Of a stretch of 15,833 bases of DNA, positions 8,501 through 13,839 are shown one piece after another; within the stretch, counting starts at the first letter, position 1; every line of letters begins with the position of its first letter. The notes under the pieces were generated by a model. That model was given only the letters and a program-made list of their open reading frames with translations. It searched no databases and was not told the DNA's origin. The stretch is from Gemmobacter sp964439015 (GTDB lineage Bacteria; Pseudomonadota; Alphaproteobacteria; Rhodobacterales; Rhodobacteraceae). The DNA is taken from positions 1-15,833 of the forward strand of contig CAYTMV010000050.1 in the NCBI GenBank assembly GCA_964439015.1, read 5' to 3'. Made by a program: the position numbers and the translations under genes.

Positions 8501-9162
8501 AGACGATCGCCAAGCTGAAGTCGGGCGAATTGGGCGGGCTGACCGCCGCCGACGAGGACTGGTCGCCGCAGATCAACCTCGGTGTGCCGGTGCTGATCCC
8601 GGATGATTATGTGCCGGATCTGGATATCCGGCTGGGCCTGTATCGCCGCCTTTCTGGGCTGACCACCAAGGTCGAGCTGGAGGGTTTTGCCGCCGAGCTG
8701 ATCGACCGCTTCGGCCCGCTGCCGCGCGAGGTGAACACGCTGATGCTGGTCGTGCGCATCAAGGCGATGTGCAAGAAGGCGGGGATCTCGCGGCTGGACG
8801 CCGGGCCAAAGGGCGCGACCGTGCAGTTCTGGGGCGACAAATTCGCCAATCCCGCCGGGCTGGTCGAGTTTTTGCAGGCACAGGGTGGCGCGGCCAAGGT
8901 GCAAGGCAACAAGGTCGCGGTCAGCGCCGAATGGGCGACCGAGGGCGACCGGATCAAGGGTGCCTTTGCGGTGGCCCGCGATCTGGCGGAAAAGGTGGTG
9001 AAACCCGGCGCGCCCGCGCGGGTCGCCTCGGTGCCCGGCGCGGCTGTGCCTCCGCCGCCTGCCCCGGCCAAACCCACCGGTGCAAAGCCGATGCCACGGC
9101 CGGGCGCCGCGGATCGCTTTGCCTCGGCCCGCAAGATCCCACCTTACAAGGGCGGGCGCTAG
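5554..9162 (+). CDS. mfd: Transcription-repair coupling factor (Mfd)
   Basis: Mfd removes RNA polymerase stalled at DNA damage and recruits UvrA for nucleotide excision repair. The 1202-residue protein has the full family layout. An N-terminal UvrB-like module begins GGAPEGFDA, with AWDCLPYDRVSP typical of it. A polymerase-interaction (CarD-like) domain starts around Gly478 with GDLVVHVEHGVG. The RecG-like translocase has Walker A GDVGFGKTE (Gly630-Lys636-Thr637), DEEQHFG (Asp731-Gln734), TATPIPRTL near 757-765, and QIRGRVGRS (900-908). A C-terminal TRCF domain follows. The final 45 or so residues are rich in proline and alanine and look disordered, ending PPYKGGR. The ATG at 5554 has no strong ribosome site close by; a start at Met8 is possible but equally unsupported. 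Length is slightly above the usual 1150. Its 3' end converges on the RTX gene. Confidence 0.98.
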   Translation: MDNLRIIMGGAPEGFDAKLLARELEKGRPVIHIARDDKRAEAMRAALAFLAPQVVVLDFPAWDCLPYDRVSPNPDTAARRMATLAALAHGVPGAFVLITTVSAAMQQVPARDVVAASSFRAQVGNRVDEAGLRSFLARMGFTPVPTVAEPGDCAFRGGIVDIYPPGPQGPVRLDFFGDVLDGIRRFDAETQRTTDKLSFIEIAPVSEVILDEASIVRFRQNYRLEFGAAGTDDPLYEAVSAGRKHQGMEHWLPFFHDRLEPLFSYLPDATVTLDDQGLPALDSRWEGIADQYDARREAMAQKGRMDTVYKPSPPGGLYLDPDRFAEVLRGRRVIQFSPNRQPPGPGVLDAGGRAGRSFAPERQQENVNLFDALAQHLRAMCEVSQVLIASWSEGARERLRGLLEDQGLAATEVADARAIPEGKGGLFLGIWALESGFEAPGLTVISEQDVLGDRLAARPRRKRKAENFIQDLGGLSPGDLVVHVEHGVGRFIGLETLRVPLPPANKPGPPHEYVHLVYADDAKLYLPVENIELLSRYGHEEGLLDRLGGGAWQAKKARLKERIREIADRLMRVAAERLLRAAPILEAPHGMWEAFAARFPWTETDDQLSAIADVVSDLEAGRPMDRLIVGDVGFGKTEVAMRAAFLAAMSGMQVAVICPTTLLARQHYRSFAERFRGFPINVKPLSRFVSAKEAAATRAGLADGTVDIVVGTHALLAKAVKIKNLGLLIIDEEQHFGVSHKERLKEMRAEVHVLTLTATPIPRTLQLSLTGVRDLSIIATPPVDRLAIRTYVSEFDTLTIREALLRERYRGGQSFFVVPRLADLPEIEEFLKTHVPEVRYVIAHGQLAASDLDERMNDFYDGKYDVLLATTIVESGLDIPTANTMIVWRADMFGLSQLYQIRGRVGRSKTRAYAYLTTRPRQALTPQAVKRLKLLGSLDSLGAGFNLASHDLDLRGAGNLLGEEQSGHIKEVGYELYQHMLEETIAKLKSGELGGLTAADEDWSPQINLGVPVLIPDDYVPDLDIRLGLYRRLSGLTTKVELEGFAAELIDRFGPLPREVNTLMLVVRIKAMCKKAGISRLDAGPKGATVQFWGDKFANPAGLVEFLQAQGGAAKVQGNKVAVSAEWATEGDRIKGAFAVARDLAEKVVKPGAPARVASVPGAAVPPPPAPAKPTGAKPMPRPGAADRFASARKIPPYKGGR

Positions 9163-9396
9163 GGCTTTGGCCAACATGGCCACGGTTGAAAGGGCTGGGT
9201 TGCTGTCACGCGCGCCCGGCCCTGCGCCGTCGATCCGACATATATGAACGGCAATGCGGGATGCTGCGAGACTTGCGATCTTCAGCATGCAGCCATGGCC
9301 AAAGTCGACCCGCACGCCCCCCTAAATCCTGCCGCTTGCCGCCTGACATCGGCACAAGACCCTTCCGCGCCCCAGCGCAGTGCGGGCCGGAAAAGC
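9163..9396. other. Intergenic region after mfd with no gene seen
   Basis: Between the mfd stop and the terminator I see no supported gene. A short inverted repeat TGGCCA-aca-TGGCCA lies about 5 to 25 bases after the mfd stop without a T run. A 69-codon open frame from 9244 runs through the terminator hairpin and is not credible. Confidence 0.4.
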
Positions 9397-9422
9397 AAAA
9401 GACCCCCGCTTGCGCGAGGGCC
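9397..9422 (-). terminator. Intrinsic terminator of the RTX gene, probably bidirectional
   Basis: Read on the minus strand, a 9-bp stem (two G-U pairs) closes a GCAA tetraloop and is followed by TTTT (bases 9400-9397). It starts 24 bases after the RTX stop. On the plus strand the same stem (9401-9409 with 9414-9422) is followed by TTT, so it may also stop transcripts coming from mfd. Confidence 0.85.
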
Positions 9423-9445
9423 TTTCCGGTCTGCGCCAACCCGGA

Positions 9446-10750
9446 TCAGATGATCGAGATATCATCCACCAGCAGCGCGATGCGGGTGTTGTTGACGGTC
9501 AGGATATTGGTCTCGCTGAACTCGATCACGACATTCCGCCCCACCTGCGTCGCCAGCGCCAGCACATCGGCAACCGATGCGACGCCCAGGTTGTCGTCGA
9601 TCAGCAGCGTATCGATGTCGTTGGCGAAGTCGGTCACCACATCCTGGCCGTAACCCGCGCCAAACTGGAAGTTGTCGGCACCCCAATAGCCGGTCAGGCG
9701 GTCATTGCCCGCGCCGCCATTGACCAGATCGTTGCCCACGCCGCCATTCAGCGCGTCGTCCCCGGTGGAGCCCTCGACGGTGTCATTGCCTCGACCACCG
9801 AAGATGGTGTCATTGTCGGCACCGCCATTCAGCTGGTCATCGCCCTCGTTGCCCAGAATGTTGTCCGCGCCAGCGCCGCCGGTCACGGTGTCATTGCCGT
9901 AGGAGGCATCGATCCGGTCATTGCCGGTGCCGCCTTCGATCACGTCATTGCCGCCACCGCCATTGATGTTATCGGCGCCGTCATTGCCATTCAGCACGTC
10001 ATTGTGGCGACCGCCGTTCAGGTAGTCATCGCCAAGGCCGCCATTCAGCGTGTCATTGCCGTCATGGCCGGTCAGCACGTCATTGCCGCCGATCCCGTTG
10101 ATCAGATCCGCGCCGACGCCGCCGTCGATGAAGTCCCGCACTGCCAGACCGGTGGCCACATCATTGCCAGCGCCCAGTTCCAGTTTCAGGGCCGAGGTCG
10201 ACCAGTTGTTGACGCCCGCCACGCCGGTGATCACGTCATTCTGGGTCGTGGTCACGCCATAGGCGTTCAGGTCGGAAATGGTGATGACCGAATTCGGGCG
10301 CACCAGGTTGCCATAGTTGACCGGCAGGTTGGAATCGATTCCGGTGAGCGACAGCTCCCAGGCCGCCAGATCGGCGACCGAGGCGAAGGCGGGGATTTCG
10401 TCGCCACCGATCGGCACCAGATAGTAGGCGCCAGGCTCGCCCAGATCGATGCGCATCACCATGGTCTTGTGGTTGATCACGGTGCTGTCCGGCCCCGCAG
10501 AGGTCCAGCTGACCTCGGCCACTGCGGCGTGATCGTTGAGCGAGACGTGCTGACCGTTGACGGTCATGGATTGCAGGCGGCCCGATTCCGTCGTGGCGGT
10601 GATCGACGAGAATGCGGTGTCCGACGGCGCGTCCATCGTGTAGCGGAACGAATAGCCCGCGCCGGTGGCAACAATGTCAAAGGTGGTCGCGGTCACGCTG
10701 GGGGTTCCGCCCGTGGTGACGCGGTAGGCGGTCATGGTATGGGTGGTCAT
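9446..10750 (-). CDS. RTX-repeat calcium-binding protein, probably secreted by a type I system
   Basis: A 434-residue acidic protein. Residues 1-185 have no signal peptide, no cysteine and no motif I recognise. Residues about 190-360 form an uninterrupted array of about 19 nonapeptides of the RTX type (x-x-G-G-x-G-N/A/D-D-x), for example IEGGTGNDR and VNGGAGNDR, which fold into a calcium-filled parallel beta roll. The C-terminal 75 residues (FQFGAGYGQDVVTDF... then a hydrophobic VVIEF/IALLVDDISII end) look like the usual uncleaved type I secretion signal. No catalytic domain was found. No ABC exporter, membrane fusion protein or outer membrane channel gene is in the window. AGGAG at 10756-10760 lies 5 bases before the ATG at 10750, which fixes the start; the longer open frame to 11323 only overlaps the MFS gene. 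Substrate or surface role is unknown. Confidence 0.93.
   Translation of the reverse strand: MTTHTMTAYRVTTGGTPSVTATTFDIVATGAGYSFRYTMDAPSDTAFSSITATTESGRLQSMTVNGQHVSLNDHAAVAEVSWTSAGPDSTVINHKTMVMRIDLGEPGAYYLVPIGGDEIPAFASVADLAAWELSLTGIDSNLPVNYGNLVRPNSVITISDLNAYGVTTTQNDVITGVAGVNNWSTSALKLELGAGNDVATGLAVRDFIDGGVGADLINGIGGNDVLTGHDGNDTLNGGLGDDYLNGGRHNDVLNGNDGADNINGGGGNDVIEGGTGNDRIDASYGNDTVTGGAGADNILGNEGDDQLNGGADNDTIFGGRGNDTVEGSTGDDALNGGVGNDLVNGGAGNDRLTGYWGADNFQFGAGYGQDVVTDFANDIDTLLIDDNLGVASVADVLALATQVGRNVVIEFSETNILTVNNTRIALLVDDISII
9671..10183 (-). repeat. Imperfect 27-base tandem repeat encoding RTX nonapeptides
   Basis: About 19 consecutive 27-base units, each one nonapeptide, span residues 190-360 of the RTX protein. 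On the plus strand the recurring core 'tcattgcc' and 'gccgccattca' blocks make the periodicity visible. The conserved glycine and aspartate codons repeat while the third and sixth residues vary. Such arrays change length by slippage and recombination. Confidence 0.9.
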
Positions 10751-10881
10751 GGTGGCTCCTGTTAGCTGACAATCAGAACGGTCAATTGCCTGAGTGCCAA
10801 GGCTTTGGGGCCGCATTGTGGCCAGATTGGTAAATTGTCGCGTCCTGGTTGCTTTGCTGTGCGCGCCGACACCTCTTGCGA

Positions 10882-12087
10882 TCAGCCGCGCCGGGGCATC
10901 CAGCGCATCAGCACAAAGCCCGCAGCGGCCAGTGCCGTGACGCCGATCACCAGAGGCCGCGGCGTGCCGTCGAAGGCCAGGCCCAGCGGCGCCGCGATCA
11001 TCACCGAGGCGACGGTCGCCAACGAGCCCGTGACCGAGGCCGCCATGCCGGCAATATGCCCCATCGGCTCCATCGCCAGCGCGTTCAGGTTGCCCAGCAC
11101 CAGCCCCGCCATCATGAAGACCGAGATCGCCCAGATCACGAACAGCGCGAAGGCCAGCCCCTCGGGCAGGCCACCGGCGATCAGGGTCAGCGCATAAAGC
11201 GCGGTCAGCAGCGCCTCGACCGCCAGCGTGACCGAAACCAGAAACCGCATCCCCAGCCGCACCACCAGCGCCGCGTTGATCAGCGAGGCGCTGCCCGAAC
11301 ACAGCGCGATCAGCGCAAACCACAGCGGAAATTCGGCCCCGCGCCCGAAATGCACGTCAAAGATCTGCTGCGTGGACGAGATCGTGCCGAACAGGCAGGC
11401 AAAGATCAGCGTCTGCACCACCATCGCCATCACCACCTGACGGTTGGCCAGCACCTCGGCCACCGCCCGCAGCAGCACGGCGGGATGTAGCGGACGGCGG
11501 GCAGCCTTGGCCAAGGTCTCGGGCTGGCGCAGGCTCAGCCACGAGGTCGCCACCACCGCAAAGACCAGAAAGGCCAGAAAGATCCCGCGCCAACCGGTCA
11601 GGGCGATGATCCCCTGCCCGGCCAACGGCGCCAGCGCCGGCACCAGCGTGAAGATCATCATCGCAAAGGACATGATCCGCGCCATGTGCCGCCCCGAATA
11701 GAGGTCACGCACCATTGCCAGCGAAACCACCCGCGGCCCGGCGGCCCCCAGGCCCTGCAACAGCCGCGCGGCCAGCACCGTCTCCAGCGTCGGCGCGGCC
11801 CAGGCCAGCAGCGCGCCCACCATGTAGAGGCCCGCGCCCAGCACGATCACCGGCTTGCGCCCCAGCGCATCCGAAATCGGCCCGGCCACAAACGTGCCAA
11901 GGCCCATGCCCAGCACGAAACTGGTCAGGATCAGTTGCGCGCGGTTGGGATCGGCGGGGGTCAGCTCGGCTGCGATCTGCGGCAGCGCCGGCAGCATCGC
12001 GTCGATGGAAAAGGCGATGGTGGCAAACAGCATCGCGATCAGCGCGATGAACTCGGGCTGCGACAGCCGGCGCGGATCGGTTGTCAT
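10882..12087 (-). CDS. MFS drug-resistance transporter, Bcr/CflA type
   Basis: A 401-residue inner membrane exporter with about twelve helices, expected to pump drugs or small metabolites out using the proton gradient. Family marks are the first-helix end DAMLPALPQIAAEL near 29-42, motif A GPISDALGRKPV (69-80), the RLLQGLGAAGPRVVSLAMVRD region of motif B, and the APLAGQ...GWRGIFLAF segment after helix five. These fit the Bcr/CflA (DHA1) subgroup rather than sugar or nitrate carriers. The start is the ATG at 12087, which overlaps the stop of the dsbA-like gene as ATGA and implies translational coupling; a longer in-frame start at 12126 would lie well inside that gene. The substrate cannot be read from the sequence. 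Confidence 0.93.
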   Translation of the reverse strand: MTTDPRRLSQPEFIALIAMLFATIAFSIDAMLPALPQIAAELTPADPNRAQLILTSFVLGMGLGTFVAGPISDALGRKPVIVLGAGLYMVGALLAWAAPTLETVLAARLLQGLGAAGPRVVSLAMVRDLYSGRHMARIMSFAMMIFTLVPALAPLAGQGIIALTGWRGIFLAFLVFAVVATSWLSLRQPETLAKAARRPLHPAVLLRAVAEVLANRQVVMAMVVQTLIFACLFGTISSTQQIFDVHFGRGAEFPLWFALIALCSGSASLINAALVVRLGMRFLVSVTLAVEALLTALYALTLIAGGLPEGLAFALFVIWAISVFMMAGLVLGNLNALAMEPMGHIAGMAASVTGSLATVASVMIAAPLGLAFDGTPRPLVIGVTALAAAGFVLMRWMPRRG

Positions 12088-12719
12088 TCGGGCTGACCCG
12101 TCAGCTCGTCGATCACCTGCATCCACAATTCGGGCGGCTGGGCGCCCGATACCACATGGCGCTGCGCGACAAGGAAGGTCGGCACCGATTGCACGCCCTT
12201 GGCGCGGGCATCGGCCTCGCGTGCGATCAGATCGTCCGTGTCGGCATCGGAGGCCAGCAGACGGCCTACCTGATCGCCATCCATGCCGGTCTGGGTGGCA
12301 ATCTCGATCAGCGTTTCCGCAGACCCGATGTCGCGCCCTTCACGCCAATAGGCGTGCAACAGGCGCGAGACGACACGGCTTTGGCGTCCCTCGATCCCGG
12401 CCCAATGCACCAGACGATGGGCGTCCAGCGTGTTGGGCATGCGCGGGATGCGGGCAAAGTCGATCTCGATGCCGATGCGGGCGGCCATCTGGGTCGCGGC
12501 CATCATCACCTTCACCGCCTGCTCGCGCGAGCCGAAGCGGGTATCGAGATAATCGCTTAACGGCACACCCTCGCGCGGCAGGTCCGGCTCCAGCCGGAAC
12601 GGGTGCCAGGCGATGGCAAAGGGGTGATTGGGGCGGGCCTCCAGCGCGCGGTCAAGATTGGCCTTGCCGATCAGGCACCACGGGCAGACGGGATCAAAGA
12701 AGATGTCGAGACGGGTCAT
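12084..12719 (-). CDS. DsbA-family thiol oxidoreductase, FrnE-like
   Basis: A 211-residue cytoplasmic protein of the DsbA/FrnE family of thioredoxin-fold enzymes. The active site is CPWC (Cys12-Pro13-Trp14-Cys15) right after the first strand, and the cis-proline loop is GVQSVPTFLV with Pro180. NTLDAHRL near 96-103 is typical of the FrnE/2-hydroxychromene-isomerase-like helical insert. There is no signal peptide, so it is unlike periplasmic DsbA and likely acts on cytosolic disulfides or as an isomerase. No strong ribosome site precedes the ATG. It is the first gene of a two-gene unit with the MFS exporter (ATGA overlap). A 12-base direct repeat lies about 40-65 bases upstream. The exact substrate is unknown. 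Confidence 0.95.
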   Translation of the reverse strand: MTRLDIFFDPVCPWCLIGKANLDRALEARPNHPFAIAWHPFRLEPDLPREGVPLSDYLDTRFGSREQAVKVMMAATQMAARIGIEIDFARIPRMPNTLDAHRLVHWAGIEGRQSRVVSRLLHAYWREGRDIGSAETLIEIATQTGMDGDQVGRLLASDADTDDLIAREADARAKGVQSVPTFLVAQRHVVSGAQPPELWMQVIDELTGQPE

Positions 12720-12757
12720 GACCGGGTCTTAGCACCCCGCCCGCCGATTGGCCATGC

Positions 12758-12784
12758 GCCCGGACGTGACAAGCCCGGACGTGA
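12758..12784. repeat. 12-base direct repeat upstream of the dsbA-like/MFS unit
   Basis: The sequence gcccggacgtga occurs at 12758-12769 and again at 12773-12784, three bases apart, so the period is 15. It lies 39-65 bases upstream of the minus-strand start at 12719, a place where a regulator could bind. On the minus strand a TTGTCA at the junction of the copies resembles a -35 element, but no good -10 follows at the expected distance. A chance or slippage duplication is equally possible. Confidence 0.55.
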
Positions 12785-12835
12785 AAAGTTTGTGCGGCAG
12801 GCCAGACGCCCGGCCGGGGCGCGGGATGGAAAGCT

Positions 12836-12858
12836 GCGCCTCCGGCGGGGGTATTTGG
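12836..12858 (+). other. Short GC-rich motif ending in TATTTGG between genes
   Basis: The plus strand reads gcgcctccggcggggg then tatttgg, with a small CGCC-TCC-GGCG hairpin. From memory, similar 'cctccggcggg..tattt' strings are common between genes in Rhodobacterales, but this was not checked. It lies 22 bases beyond the stop of the dehydrogenase gene, on the opposite strand to it, and may be a family-wide intergenic element. Confidence 0.35.
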
Positions 12859-12879
12859 GTCATGATGAAGCCCGCGCGA

Positions 12880-13746
12880 TCAGCGTGGCAGGCGGCGGAT
12901 CAGGCTGGACGTGTCATTGCGCCCGCCGCCCATCGCCTGAACCTCCTTGTAGAACTGGTCGATCAGCGCGGTGACCGGCAGCGAGGCGCCGATCTCGTCG
13001 GCGGTCTCGAGGCAGATCTTCAGGTCCTTGCGCATCCAGTCGACCGCAAAGCCGAAATCGAAGCGGTCTTCCAGCATGGTCTTGTGGCGGTTGACCATCT
13101 GCCAGCTGCCGGCCGCGCCATGGGCGATCACATCGACCACGGCCGCACTGTCCATGCCGGCGCGTTGGCCAAAGGCCAGCGCCTCGGCCAGGCCCTGGAC
13201 CAGACCGGCGATGCAGATCTGGTTCATCATCTTGGCGATCTGGCCCGCGCCACTGTCGCCCAACCGGCGGCAGGCCTTGGCATAGGCGGCCATCACCGGC
13301 TCGGCCCGGGCGTAATCGCCTTCGGTGCCGCCGCACATGATCGACAGCTGACCATGCTCGGCCCCTGCCTGCCCGCCCGAGACCGGCGCATCGACAAAGC
13401 CGAAACCGCGGGCGGCGGCGATTTCGGACAATTCGCGGGTGACGCGGGCGGAAACCGTGGTGTGATCGACAAACACCGCCTCTTCGCGCATGCCGGCAAA
13501 GGCGCCTTGCGGGCCGAGGCAGACCTCGCGCAGATCGTCGTCATTGCCGACACAGGCCATCACGAATTCGGCACCGTGGGCGGCCTCGGCAGCGGTGGCA
13601 GCGACCTGGCCGGGATGGAGCGCGGCCCAGGCCTCGGCCTTGGCGGGGCTGCGATTCCAGACCGTCACCTGATGCCCCTTGGCCGCAAGATGCCCTGCCA
13701 TCGGTGCGCCCATCACCCCCAGACCCAGAAATGCCACCCGTGCCAT
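12880..13746 (-). CDS. NAD(P)-dependent beta-hydroxyacid dehydrogenase, 3-hydroxyisobutyrate dehydrogenase family
   Basis: A 288-residue cytoplasmic oxidoreductase. The N-terminal Rossmann fold has GLGVMGAPMAGHL (residues 8-20) and ends its second strand with WNRSP, where the Arg32 hints at NADP(H) preference. The substrate motif DAPVSGGQAGAEHGQLSIMCGG covers 119-140, the catalytic lysine is Lys172 in GQIAKMMNQ with Asn175, and the C-terminal helical domain carries KDLKI with Lys240. Related enzymes reduce or oxidise 3-hydroxyisobutyrate, tartronate semialdehyde, glyoxylate or succinic semialdehyde; nothing nearby (no mmsA or glyoxylate genes) selects one. GGAGG at 13752-13756 lies 5 bases before the ATG at 13746, so the longer open frame that reaches into the acylase gene on the other strand is not the start. 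Confidence 0.93.
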   Translation of the reverse strand: MARVAFLGLGVMGAPMAGHLAAKGHQVTVWNRSPAKAEAWAALHPGQVAATAAEAAHGAEFVMACVGNDDDLREVCLGPQGAFAGMREEAVFVDHTTVSARVTRELSEIAAARGFGFVDAPVSGGQAGAEHGQLSIMCGGTEGDYARAEPVMAAYAKACRRLGDSGAGQIAKMMNQICIAGLVQGLAEALAFGQRAGMDSAAVVDVIAHGAAGSWQMVNRHKTMLEDRFDFGFAVDWMRKDLKICLETADEIGASLPVTALIDQFYKEVQAMGGGRNDTSSLIRRLPR

Positions 13747-13839
13747 GTCGCCCTCCGCGCGATTGCCGATCCTGTCGTGATCGACTAGGAACCATGCCGA
13801 TGCCGCCGTCAAGGCGGCTCGCGTGATCCGAGGCCCCCG
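13747..13839. promoter_or_regulatory. Divergent intergenic region with a small hairpin
   Basis: These 93 bases hold the upstream signals of the dehydrogenase (minus) and the acylase (plus). An inverted repeat gccgcc-gtcaa-ggcggc lies at 13802-13818, between the two starts, and could be an operator or a structure in the acylase leader. No convincing promoter pair could be chosen. Confidence 0.4.

Noticed and set aside
9671..10183. CRISPR-like periodic repeats
   Set aside because: The 27-base period has no unique spacers and encodes RTX nonapeptides in one frame.
9380..10765. A 461-codon plus-strand open frame opposite the RTX gene with a regular Val-Ile-Ala repeat
   Set aside because: The periodicity is the complement of the RTX 27-base units; the minus-strand frame has the ribosome site, the RTX motif and the terminator.
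10751..11323. Upstream extension of the RTX reading frame
   Set aside because: It overlaps the MFS gene in another frame and has no domain; the ATG at 10750 has a good AGGAG site.
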